DNA of 53,152 nucleotides from Candidatus Woesearchaeota archaeon (GTDB lineage: Archaea; Nanobdellota; Nanobdellia; SCGC-AAA011-G17; GW2011-AR18). The translations under genes were made by a program, and so were the position numbers. The stretch spans positions 1 through 53,152 of the forward strand of contig JAGWAD010000010.1 of NCBI GenBank assembly GCA_018302105.1, written 5' to 3'. Position 1 is the stretch's first letter. Every line of letters starts with the position of its first letter. The notes below the pieces were generated by a model. That model worked only from the letters and a program-made list of their open reading frames with translations, searched no databases and was not told where the DNA came from. Below, one piece after another: positions 22,620 through 29,734 of this stretch.

Positions 22620-23690
22620 ATGCCTGACTTATTCAAAGACATATTAAGTGCTGAAGAATCAATTTTTCTTAATCCTCAATTCTTAGATTATGATTATATA
22701 CCTAAAATGATAATGTACAGGGAAAATGAACAGCAATATATTGCAACTGCTATAAAACCTCTATTACAAGGAAGAAATGGAAAAAATTTACTAATAAAGG
22801 GCGGACCGGGAATTGGCAAAACTGCTGGTGTAAAACATGTGTTAAAAGAACTTGAAGAAGAATTTGGAAATGAAGTCTATTGCATTTATATAAACTGCTG
22901 GAAAAAAGATACAACTTTCAAAATAATATTGGAAATTTGTTTACAACTAAAATATAAATGGATTCAAAATAAAAATTCTGACCAATTGTTAAGTGAAATA
23001 TGTGAAATACTTAATGAAAAAGCTGCGGTCATAGTCTTGGATGAAATTGACAAATTAGAAGATGATGGAATAATTTATTCATTATTAGAAGATTTGAAAA
23101 GGAAAACTTTAATATTAATAACTAATAGAGAAGATTTTCTTGTAACTTTAGATGATAGGATTAGATCTAGATTGACACCTGATGTATTAGATTTTCAATC
23201 TTATAATATGAATGAAACTGAAGGAATATTGAAACAAAGATTAGAATATGTTTTTGTTGCAAATACTTTTGATAATTCTGCTTTTTTAAGAATAGCTGAA
23301 AAAACTTTTGAAGTTAAAGATATTAGATCTGGTTTATTTTTAATGAAAGAATCTGGAGAAATTGCTGAATCAAAAAGTCTAAGAAAAATTAATATTGCAG
23401 AAGCTGAACAAGCAATTTCAAAACTTGAAGAATTTAAATTAAAAAAGGAAGATGTATTTGAAAATGAAGATAATGAATTAATAGAATTGATTAAAAATAA
23501 CTCTGGAAAGACAATGACTGAATTATTTGATATATATAAAGAAAAAGAAGGAAAAAGTTATAAAACGCTACAGAGAAAATTAAAATATTTAGAGAAATCT
23601 GGATTGATATTGTTAAAAGAAAATAATAAAGGCTCTGGAAGAATTTTTACTGTTGAATATAATAACAAAACTTTAAATGAATTTTCTTAA
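22620..23690 (+). CDS. cdc6: Orc1/Cdc6-family replication initiator ATPase
   Basis: AAA+ protein that marks origins and helps load MCM. YIPKMIMYRENEQQYI is the usual Cdc6 lead-in (h-P-x-x-h-x-x-R-E). Walker A is GGPGIGKTAG (61-70), Walker B VIVLDEIDKL with D141/E142, sensor 1 ILITNRE, and sensor 2 DIRSGLFLMKESGEIAES. The C-terminal region (about 285-350) is a winged helix (MTELFDIYKEKEGKSYKTLQRKL...GLILLKENNKGSG). At 356 residues it is somewhat short but intact. The following 230 bases are very AT-rich and end in iterons, so an origin may lie next to it. Confidence 0.85.
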   Translation: MPDLFKDILSAEESIFLNPQFLDYDYIPKMIMYRENEQQYIATAIKPLLQGRNGKNLLIKGGPGIGKTAGVKHVLKELEEEFGNEVYCIYINCWKKDTTFKIILEICLQLKYKWIQNKNSDQLLSEICEILNEKAAVIVLDEIDKLEDDGIIYSLLEDLKRKTLILITNREDFLVTLDDRIRSRLTPDVLDFQSYNMNETEGILKQRLEYVFVANTFDNSAFLRIAEKTFEVKDIRSGLFLMKESGEIAESKSLRKINIAEAEQAISKLEEFKLKKEDVFENEDNELIELIKNNSGKTMTELFDIYKEKEGKSYKTLQRKLKYLEKSGLILLKENNKGSGRIFTVEYNNKTLNEFS

Positions 23691-23918
23691 GTTTTTTAAT
23701 GCAAATAGTAGTTTAGGAATAATTCTTATCTAAAGGATAGTTAACTAACAAATTTTTTAGATTTTTTTATGTTTGTTGTTGGCTAACAGTAAATCATTTT
23801 TAAGCTAAAAGTTTATATTATTTACTATATTTAAAATTTTTAGATTTAAGTTTTTTGATAAGAAAAATTGGTTCTGATAATTAATAATTAAATGTTTTAA
23901 TTTTTATATTGTTAAGTG
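23691..23918. other. Very AT-rich gap after cdc6, candidate origin/DUE
   Basis: No gene is seen. The stretch is almost entirely A/T with T-rich blocks, and holds a loose inverted pair (GTTAACTAACAAA near 23750 and TTTGTTGTTGGCTAAC near 23770). Archaeal origins often lie next to cdc6 and combine an AT-rich unwinding region with repeated initiator sites. Here the 9-bp iterons at 23919-23945 border it. I do not see a standard origin recognition box, so the origin call is inference. Confidence 0.3.
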
Positions 23919-23945
23919 GCACTGGACGCATTGGACGCATTGGAC
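23919..23945 (+). promoter_or_regulatory. Iteron array A: GCACTGGAC + 2x GCATTGGAC
   Basis: Three adjacent 9-bp units: GCACTGGAC (23919-23927), GCATTGGAC (23928-23936) and GCATTGGAC (23937-23945), then ATGTGCAC. The same unit occurs in array B (26371-26397, opposite strand) and array C (31544-31570). Downstream lies an AT-rich TATA region (about 23978-23989) and two Shine-Dalgarno-led microprotein genes. Nine bases is near one helical turn, so a multimeric regulator could bind. Confidence 0.7.
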
Positions 23946-24003
23946 ATGTGCACCCGCAAGGCTTTTTTAAATGAAAATTAATATATATTACGGAGGTGCA
24001 AAA

Positions 24004-24102
24004 ATGCTACCAATTGACCTTGATTTAGAAATGATTGAAAGGGTGTTTAGTAAACAGATAAAAAATTTGCCATTAGAAAGAAAAGGGAGGGGAATAAAAT
24101 GA
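24004..24102 (+). CDS. 32-residue microprotein with strong Shine-Dalgarno
   Basis: ATG 24004 to TGA 24100-24102: MLPIDLDLEMIERVFSKQIK plus twelve basic residues ending GRGIK. A perfect GGAGGTG (23992-23998) lies 5 bases before the ATG, unusual in a window where most starts are leaderless. The acidic amphipathic first half and basic tail look like a short helix. Its stop overlaps the next ATG (ATGA), making a two-gene micro-operon behind iteron array A. No known family. Confidence 0.55.
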   Translation: MLPIDLDLEMIERVFSKQIKNLPLERKGRGIK

Positions 24103-24209
24103 GGTTAAATAATAAAATAAAGAGGTATATTGATGATATAGTTGATAATGATGAAGTGAGCCTTGAAGAAGCTGCTTTTATGATGGGCTATTATTCTGAA
24201 GAAGATTAA
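24099..24209 (+). CDS. 36-residue acidic microprotein
   Basis: ATG 24099 to TAA 24207-24209: MRLNNKIKRYIDDIVDNDEV then 16 residues rich in Glu ending YYSEED. GGGAGGGG (24085-24092) is the ribosome-binding site, inside the end of the first microprotein gene. Overlap with that gene (ATGA) shows coupling. The sequence resembles a short helical hairpin (SLEEAAFMMGYYSEED). It lies 56 bases before the nucleotidase gene, which has its own TATA-like box. Confidence 0.55.
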   Translation: MRLNNKIKRYIDDIVDNDEVSLEEAAFMMGYYSEED

Positions 24210-24265
24210 TTTTTTATTTTTTATAATACCAAAACTTTTATATTTCTTATTTATTTAATCATTAT

Positions 24266-25108
24266 ATGAAAAATATAATTATAAAAGATAATGAATATCT
24301 GAATAATTTGATTAAGAAATTTAATTCTAAAAACTTTCATATAGTTGCTGATTTTGATAAAACTTTAACAAAGGCAACTGTAGACGGACAAAAATCGCAC
24401 ACTACAATAGCACAAATAAGGGAAGGAAATTATCTATCAGAATCCTATATGAAAGAAGCACACAACTTATTTGATATTTATCATCCATTTGAAATTAATA
24501 ATGATATTGCAAGAGAAGAAAAGTGCAAGAAAATGTATGAATGGTGGACTAAACACTTAGAATTAATGATTAAATGTGGAATGCATAAAGAGATTATAGA
24601 AGATATAATAAACAAAAGGAAAATTGTCTTAAGAGAAAAAACAAAGGAATTTTTTTCTTTATTAGGAAAGAATAATATCCCAATACTTATAATTTCAGCA
24701 GGATTAGGAGACTTGATAAAAAGATGTTTAGAAAGTGAAGGCATTTCAAATGGTAATTTGCATATAATCTCAAACTTTTATAAATTTGGTAATGGTGAAA
24801 AAGTAATTGGATACAAATCAAAAATTATACATTCATTAAACAAAAATGAAGTGCAAGTAAAAGGAACGGCTTATGAAAATGAAATTAAAAAAAGAAAAAA
24901 TGTAATATTGCTTGGTGATAGTCTTGAAGATATTGATATGACGTCTGGATTAGAGCATGAGAATATAATAAAAATAGGATTTCTTAATGAAAATGTTGAC
25001 AAAAATATAGAAAAATACTCAAAAACTTTTGACGTTTTAATATTAAATGATGGGACAATGGGCTATGTAAATAATTTACTAAATCTGATAATTAAGGAAA
25101 GATTGTGA
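24266..25108 (+). CDS. Pyrimidine 5'-nucleotidase, HAD family (UMPH-1/NT5C3-like)
   Basis: Dephosphorylates pyrimidine monophosphates such as UMP and CMP. Motif I is VADFDKTLT (Asp nucleophile near residue 29). The family-specific segments are THTTIAQ-like SHTTIAQ, IYHPFEIN (H-P-x-E), MYEWWTKHLELM, motif II IISAGLGDLIKR and motif IV LLGDSLEDIDM. At 280 residues it matches the mainly eukaryotic P5N-1 family. The stop codon TGA (25106-25108) coincides with the putative right end of the adjacent TnpB transposon, so the last codon(s) may have been altered by that insertion, although the helical C-terminus looks complete. Confidence 0.85.
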   Translation: MKNIIIKDNEYLNNLIKKFNSKNFHIVADFDKTLTKATVDGQKSHTTIAQIREGNYLSESYMKEAHNLFDIYHPFEINNDIAREEKCKKMYEWWTKHLELMIKCGMHKEIIEDIINKRKIVLREKTKEFFSLLGKNNIPILIISAGLGDLIKRCLESEGISNGNLHIISNFYKFGNGEKVIGYKSKIIHSLNKNEVQVKGTAYENEIKKRKNVILLGDSLEDIDMTSGLEHENIIKIGFLNENVDKNIEKYSKTFDVLILNDGTMGYVNNLLNLIIKERL

Positions 25109-25151
25109 ACTACTCAGCCCTAAAGGGATTGAGCGTCAATTAAATTAATAA

Positions 25152-26330
25152 TCAACGCACCTGAGCTTCTTGGTTCATTGACGCTTCTACTGAAACATTT
25201 TCCCAAGCATTACTTCCTGTAGTTCCTACAGTAGTTATTGTATTATTAAAAGCAATATTTTTGATTAAAATAGCAGACATTACATCCCTATCTATTTCTA
25301 TTCCACACTTATTGCATTTATGTATTCTAATAGCTAATGTTTTTTCTACTTTATTTCCACAAATACAATATTGTGATGTATTTCTTGGATTTATTTCTAT
25401 TATCTTTCCACCAGTTTCTTCCACTTTGTAAGAAAGCATTTGTAGAAATTTATTCCAGGAAGCATCATTAATTGATTTTGATAAGTAATGATTTTTAACC
25501 ATATTTCTTATTTGCAAGTTTTCTACTGCTATATTTTGATAATTATTAACTAATTTTCTTGATTCTTTATGCAGAAAATCTATTCTTTGATTGCTTAACT
25601 TTTCATGGATTTTAGCTAATTTTAATCTTGATTTATATCTATTCTTAGATCCTTTTATCTTTCTTGAATGTTTTCTAGAAGATTTAACTAATTTATTTTC
25701 TAATTTTCTTAAGAATTTTGGATTATCAATTGTATTTCCTTTACTATCTGCATAAAAATGATTTAATCCTAAGTCTATTCCTATGTAACTTTCTTGTTTT
25801 ATTTGTTTCTTATGTATTTCTTCTTCAACACTAAAGCAGGCAAACCATTTATTTGTACAGGTTTTCTTAATTGTTAAAGTTTTGATTTTAGAATTTTCTT
25901 TTATTTCTCTGTGTTTTACAATATTTACTTCTCCAATTTTAGATAAATATAATTTCTTATTTAGTTTAAATCCTGATTGGGAATAAGTTATTGAATCATA
26001 TCTATTTCTTCCTTTAAATCTTGGAAATCCTGGATTTTCTTTTGTTTTTAATTTTCTATAAAAATTATTGAAAGCAAATTTAATTCTTTTATTTATTTCC
26101 TGTAATATTTGTGAATGTATGTTCTTTAATTCTGGATTATCTTCTTTTAGTTTTATTAAATTATTATTTAAGTCAAATTGTGTTAAATTAATATTTTCTT
26201 CTTTATACTTATTTATTTTTAATTCTAATTGTTTATTATAAGTAAATCTTGCTAATTCTAGAAATTTATATAATTCATATTCTTGTTGTTTGCTTGGATA
26301 AAATCTAAATTTGTATGTTCTTTTTTGCAT
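25152..26330 (-). CDS. tnpB: TnpB, RNA-guided nuclease of IS605 family
   Basis: 392 residues. The N-terminus YKFRFYPSKQQEYELYKFLE is typical OrfB. RuvC residues are visible: GIDLGLNHF (Asp), AVENLQI (Glu) and EIDRDVMSAI (Asp), so the nuclease looks intact. The zinc finger is TSQYCICGNKV...HKCNKCG: the first pair is C-x-C rather than the usual C-x-x-C, suggesting loss of one residue. TnpB uses a transposon-end RNA to cut DNA at donor sites and so keeps the element in place. Its promoter region holds iteron array B and a TATA box (TATATAAAT, 26354-26362 region). Confidence 0.92.
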   Translation of the reverse strand: MQKRTYKFRFYPSKQQEYELYKFLELARFTYNKQLELKINKYKEENINLTQFDLNNNLIKLKEDNPELKNIHSQILQEINKRIKFAFNNFYRKLKTKENPGFPRFKGRNRYDSITYSQSGFKLNKKLYLSKIGEVNIVKHREIKENSKIKTLTIKKTCTNKWFACFSVEEEIHKKQIKQESYIGIDLGLNHFYADSKGNTIDNPKFLRKLENKLVKSSRKHSRKIKGSKNRYKSRLKLAKIHEKLSNQRIDFLHKESRKLVNNYQNIAVENLQIRNMVKNHYLSKSINDASWNKFLQMLSYKVEETGGKIIEINPRNTSQYCICGNKVEKTLAIRIHKCNKCGIEIDRDVMSAILIKNIAFNNTITTVGTTGSNAWENVSVEASMNQEAQVR

Positions 26331-26353
26331 TTTTATTAATTTAGGATTTTTTA

Positions 26354-26399
26354 TTTATATACCTTATGTGTGGACATGTCCAATGCGTCCAGTGCCTTT
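26354..26399 (-). promoter_or_regulatory. Iteron array B and TATA box of tnpB
   Basis: Minus strand: GGCACTGGAC (26388-26397), GCATTGGAC (26379-26387), then ATGTCCACAC, with TGGACATGTCCA (26371-26382) a perfect 12-bp palindrome. A TATA box (GTATATAAAT) follows about 10 bases on, giving a start near the tnpB ATG at 26330. Order and spacing match arrays A and C. Relative to array A it is inverted, so A and B also frame a 2.4-kb block as inverted repeats of about 19 bp. Confidence 0.65.
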
Positions 26400-26518
26400 C
26401 TCAAATTTGGAAATATTTTCTATTTTTTAGAAGAATTTTCTTATCGCAATTCACTCGGAGCTAAAGCAGTGAGTGTTCTTGCGAAATGATTATAAACCAT
26501 ATTTTTTATATAAATCTT

Positions 26519-27115
26519 ATGAAATTACTGGCTTTTACGGATTTGCATTGCAATAAAGCTGCATTAAATGAGATAAAAAATAAAGCAATTAATGAGAAGC
26601 CAGACTTAATAGTCTGCTGTGGTGACTTGTCGAATTTTACTTCAGGATTAAATGAGATTGCAAAATTTCTTAATAGTTTAAATATTAAAATTTTGATTAT
26701 CCCCGGAAATCATGAAACAAATATAGACATAAATGAAATATGCGGGAAATATAATAATTTAATAAATATACATCTGGCAAGTTATGAAATAGATAATTAT
26801 TTATTCTTTGGATTTGGAACTGGCGGATTTTCTTCTAGGGAAGAGAAATTGGAAAGAGCAATGAAAGAATTTAAAAAAACATTTGATAAAAATAAGAAAT
26901 TAATTTTTGTTACACATGCCCCAATATATAATACAAAGTTAGATGAATTATGGGACGAACATAGGGGATGCATTAGTTCAAGAAAGTTTATAGAAGAATT
27001 TGAGCCTATATTGACATTATGCGGGCATTTCCATGAAAATGAGAAAAAGAAGGATAAGATTAAAAACTGTACAATTGTTAATCCTGGAAAAAATGGAATG
27101 ATTATAAAAGTTTGA
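26519..27115 (+). CDS. Calcineurin-like metallophosphoesterase
   Basis: Motifs in order: LLAFTDLHCN (D-x-H), CCGDLSN (G-D), IPGNHET (G-N-H-E), VTHAPIYN (H) and CGHFHEN (G-H-x-H), all ligands of the dimetal site. The size (198 residues) fits small archaeal Icc/MJ0936-like phosphodiesterases. I chose ATG 26519 over 26486 because the first motif then sits at residue 4, as in relatives, and TATA-like GATTATAAACC lies about 26 bases upstream. The substrate is unknown. Two more genes of this superfamily occur at 35382 and 40141. Confidence 0.85.
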   Translation: MKLLAFTDLHCNKAALNEIKNKAINEKPDLIVCCGDLSNFTSGLNEIAKFLNSLNIKILIIPGNHETNIDINEICGKYNNLINIHLASYEIDNYLFFGFGTGGFSSREEKLERAMKEFKKTFDKNKKLIFVTHAPIYNTKLDELWDEHRGCISSRKFIEEFEPILTLCGHFHENEKKKDKIKNCTIVNPGKNGMIIKV

Positions 27116-27235
27116 TAGAGAAGAGTTTTAATCCTCTCTTTTGATTTTTAGCACCTCAGTTTACACCTCTTTTTCCCAAGGATGTAAAAACCAATAAGGT
27201 ATCAGGGTTAATTTTGTTTATATAGTTTACTATTT

Positions 27236-28024
27236 TCAGTTTTTTAGAAATATTTTTTGATAATTTGAAAATATTATTTTTTCAGTTTCTTCTTCTGTAA
27301 TATTCTTTATTTTTGCTATGATCTTTATTGTTTCTTTTATATCTGCTGGTTCACTTCTTTGATTTGGAATGGAACTTAAATAAGGAGCATCAGTTTCTGT
27401 TAGGATGTTGCTTAAAGATACTCTTTCTATAACTTCCTGAAAATGTTTTAATCTTGTTATTATTGATGGAATAGATAAATAAAATCCTAGTTCTTCTGCT
27501 TTTTTTACTAATTTCATGTTTCCTGTAAAACAATGGAGAACAACATTTTTTAATTTTGAAGATTCTAATATTTCTATGCAATCTTTTTCTGCTTTTCTTG
27601 TATGAACTACAATTGGTTTTTTTATTTTTTCAGCTAATTTAATACATTTCCAGAAAACTTCTTTTTGTTCTTCTGCTTTTGGATCAACTTTGGGAGAATA
27701 ATCTAAACCAATTTCGCCTATTGCTATAATATTATCTTTATTTTTTTCTATAAATTTTAATTCTTCTTCAACATCCATAATATCTGTTTGATGGCTAGTA
27801 TCATCATAATGGCCTAGACCTACTGCATCTAATGGATATATGCCTAATGAGGCTTTTATTATATTATATTTTTTTGATAATTCCAAAGCTTTGATATTTG
27901 TATCATGATCTACTCCAGAACATAATATAAAAATAACTCCTGCTTGTTTTGCTCTTTCTATAACTTCATTTAAGTCTTTTTCAAAATTTGGAAACTGCAA
28001 ATGTGAATGAACATCAATTATCAT
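27236..28024 (-). CDS. tatD: TatD family metal-dependent hydrolase
   Basis: TIM-barrel hydrolase with DNase activity in studied members. IDVHSHLQF supplies the H-x-H, IGEIGLDYSPK the Glu, VVHTRKAEKD and VLHCFTG the later His residues, and LTETDAPYLSS the Asp. The SEPADIKETIKIIAKIKN tail is typical. Length 262 is normal. A strong BRE/TATA (28044-28063) precedes the ATG by 26 bases. Gap 27116-27235 holds only a weak hairpin. Confidence 0.9.
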   Translation of the reverse strand: MIIDVHSHLQFPNFEKDLNEVIERAKQAGVIFILCSGVDHDTNIKALELSKKYNIIKASLGIYPLDAVGLGHYDDTSHQTDIMDVEEELKFIEKNKDNIIAIGEIGLDYSPKVDPKAEEQKEVFWKCIKLAEKIKKPIVVHTRKAEKDCIEILESSKLKNVVLHCFTGNMKLVKKAEELGFYLSIPSIITRLKHFQEVIERVSLSNILTETDAPYLSSIPNQRSEPADIKETIKIIAKIKNITEEETEKIIFSNYQKIFLKN

Positions 28025-28043
28025 AAAAATAAAAATAAATAAA

Positions 28044-28063
28044 GATTTTTATAGGTTTCTAAA
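28044..28063 (-). promoter_or_regulatory. BRE/TATA promoter of tatD
   Basis: Minus strand TTTTAGAAACCTATAAAAAT: a BRE-like GAAAC directly before the TATA box CTATAAAAA, with the TATA centre about 26 bases from the ATG at 28024, so a leaderless transcript. The same TTTAGAAACCTATAAAA block serves the deoxyhypusine synthase gene (45721-45740), and close forms serve the site-2 protease gene (30941-30965) and the dead gene at 31330. Confidence 0.6.
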
Positions 28064-28067
28064 ACTT

Positions 28068-28895
28068 CTATTCATTTTTACTTACTTGCTCTTGGAGTTC
28101 CTTATAGGCTTTTTCCCAAAATTCTATGCTTTCTTTTGTCTCTCTTTTTTTTCCCCAATTTGAACAATCTACTATTTCAGGCCAATTATAACTTCTTTGA
28201 TAATCACATATTAGCTGCGTGAGATCATCATGGTGATATGTTGATGTTGCGATTATATATGGCTTACCCAATTCTATTGCTTTTTCTACAACTAAAATTC
28301 CAAGTGGCTGATTTGATTCAGAGTCCTCTATTGCTTTTTCTAATTTTCTGTATAATTCAATAGTGCTACACCTATTAGCACCAATTGGTCTTACAACCAT
28401 TCCTAAATAATTTCTAAGATGATCTGTTCTTTTGGTTCTATCGATTGTTTTCAAAGAACCTAAAATAGGTTTAATATTATTTTCACCTGATCTAGTTTCT
28501 TCATTACTTTTTCCTAATTTTTCACTGAGATCTTTGAAATATCTTTCCTGTAAAAAATAAGCTTGAAGCTGCAATTTTAGATCCCTATCTAAATCAACAA
28601 CTTTTGAAACATTTTCTAAAAAAGATTGAGAGTCATACCTGCTTATCATATTATCCACTAATTTATCTAGCACTATGTTTACTAATCCTTTACTATTTGT
28701 TCCTGTAGATTCAGGAAAAAAACAATCTGTAATAACAGCATCAATTGCAGGATTTAATAATTCTGCAAGTGCTTCATTATAATCACTAACATGAACTATT
28801 TCAACACCTTCTCTTGATGCAAAATATTCTTTAGCCTTATCTGAATAAGCTTCATTATCCTCAACTAATAATATTCTTTGTTTTTCATTTGTCAT
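28068..28895 (-). CDS. Receiver-domain (CheY-like) protein with long internal insert
   Basis: The N-terminus RILLVEDNEAYSDKAKEYF is the acidic pocket of a response-regulator receiver; VITDCFFPES holds the phospho-acceptor Asp. The alpha4/beta4 part (PLGILVVEKAIELGKPYIIATSTYHHDD) comes only after about 110 inserted helical residues (roughly 65-190). So the receiver fold is split by an insert that could bind a partner or DNA. No histidine kinase is in the window. ATG 28895 is chosen over 28904 because AAGGAGA lies 9 bases before it. It is divergent from the TrmB-like gene and shares its control region. Confidence 0.65.
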   Translation of the reverse strand: MTNEKQRILLVEDNEAYSDKAKEYFASREGVEIVHVSDYNEALAELLNPAIDAVITDCFFPESTGTNSKGLVNIVLDKLVDNMISRYDSQSFLENVSKVVDLDRDLKLQLQAYFLQERYFKDLSEKLGKSNEETRSGENNIKPILGSLKTIDRTKRTDHLRNYLGMVVRPIGANRCSTIELYRKLEKAIEDSESNQPLGILVVEKAIELGKPYIIATSTYHHDDLTQLICDYQRSYNWPEIVDCSNWGKKRETKESIEFWEKAYKELQEQVSKNE

Positions 28896-28940
28896 TTTAA
28901 TCATCTCCTTAATGTTTTGTTATAATATAGTAGTAACCTG

Positions 28941-28976
28941 TAACTAGTTAAATTTAAGTAGTAGTTATTAACTACT
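28941..28976. promoter_or_regulatory. Palindromic operators between receiver and TrmB-like genes
   Basis: Two palindromes: TAACTAGTTA (28941-28950) and AGTAGTTAT-TAACTACT (28960-28976). They share the half-site GTTA/TAAC and are centred about 22 bases apart, two helical turns. They overlap the expected TATA/start of the TrmB-like gene at 28984 and lie next to the divergent promoter, so binding could control both genes. The probable ligand is the TrmB-like protein itself. Confidence 0.55.
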
Positions 28977-28983
28977 TCTTTTA

Positions 28984-29730
28984 ATGGTAGAATTGAATTA
29001 TTTGATAAAAAAATTTGAATTTAGCCCAACTGCTGCGAAAGTTTATATTGCTTTATTAGATTTAGGAAAATCAAGTGCAGACTCTATAGCAAAAAAGGCA
29101 GGTACTTACAAAGCAAATGTTTACCAGGCATTAGACAAGTTAATTGAAGAAGGATTTGTCACTTATATATTTGAAGGCAATAAGAAATGTTACATTCCTA
29201 CAAACCCTGAAAAACTTGAAGCATTAGCTGAAGAATTCAAACAAAAGAAAATCCAATATTATGAAGAATTAAAACAAGAAATAAATAAATCAATGCCTGA
29301 ATTGTTATCAAAGTATAAATCGAAAAGAGAAAAAAACTTATTTGAGATTTATCATGGAAAGAAAGGTTATAGATCAATGATTCTAGATATTATCAGAGAA
29401 AAACCAAGATATTGGAAAGGTTTTGGAAATCTGCAAGTACAAGAAGCATTTCCCTATGATTTTCCAAAATGGTTTAAAGGAGTAAAATTTAAATTATTTT
29501 CAACAAAATCCCAACAATTTCTCAATAGATTAAAAGCTGCAAAAAAGCATATAAGCGTAGAAATAAAATATTTACCAGAAGAACTTTATATGCCAATAGT
29601 CTGGATTTTATTTGGGGAGAATTTATTAATTTTAGTATATGAACCAGAAATAATTGCTCTAAGAATAAAATCAGAACAAGTTGTTAATACTTTTTCAAAT
29701 CAATTTGATTATTTATGGAATAAAGAATAA
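28984..29730 (+). CDS. TrmB-family transcriptional regulator
   Basis: Residues 1-75 are the TrmB winged helix: FEFSPTAAKVYIALLDLGKS, SIAKKAGTYKANVYQALDKL, IEEGFVTYIFEGNKKCYIP. A coiled-coil link (EEFKQKKIQYYEELKQEI) and an effector-like C-terminal domain follow (FEIYHGKKGYRSMILDII, PIVWILFGENLLILVYEPEI). It is the common short archaeal TrmB-like type without the sugar-binding domain. It is divergent from the receiver protein, with palindromic sites between, so it probably regulates both genes. Confidence 0.85.
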   Translation: MVELNYLIKKFEFSPTAAKVYIALLDLGKSSADSIAKKAGTYKANVYQALDKLIEEGFVTYIFEGNKKCYIPTNPEKLEALAEEFKQKKIQYYEELKQEINKSMPELLSKYKSKREKNLFEIYHGKKGYRSMILDIIREKPRYWKGFGNLQVQEAFPYDFPKWFKGVKFKLFSTKSQQFLNRLKAAKKHISVEIKYLPEELYMPIVWILFGENLLILVYEPEIIALRIKSEQVVNTFSNQFDYLWNKE

Positions 29731-29734
29731 TTAT

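Larger units (their letters stand above)
25105..26491 (-). mobile_element. IS200/IS605-type element carrying tnpB only
   Basis: The right end is inferred from the minus-strand hairpin CTCAATCCCTTTAGGGCTGAG (25115-25134 region) followed by GTAGTTCAC, typical for this IS group. The left end is inferred from an imperfect hairpin at about 26447-26486 (CGCAA/TTGCG with CACTC/GAGTG) and a TTTAT (26492-26496) that could be the target motif. There is no tnpA, so mobility would need help in trans. The exact ends are uncertain by some bases. Guide RNA (omega RNA) would be expected from the 3' end of tnpB through the right-end hairpin. Confidence 0.6.

Noticed and set aside
23919-23945. Short CRISPR-like array
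   Set aside because: Units are 9 bp, directly adjacent, with no spacers and no cas genes in the window.
27118-27150. Intrinsic terminator after the metallophosphoesterase gene
   Set aside because: The purine/pyrimidine arms pair poorly and the T run is interrupted.
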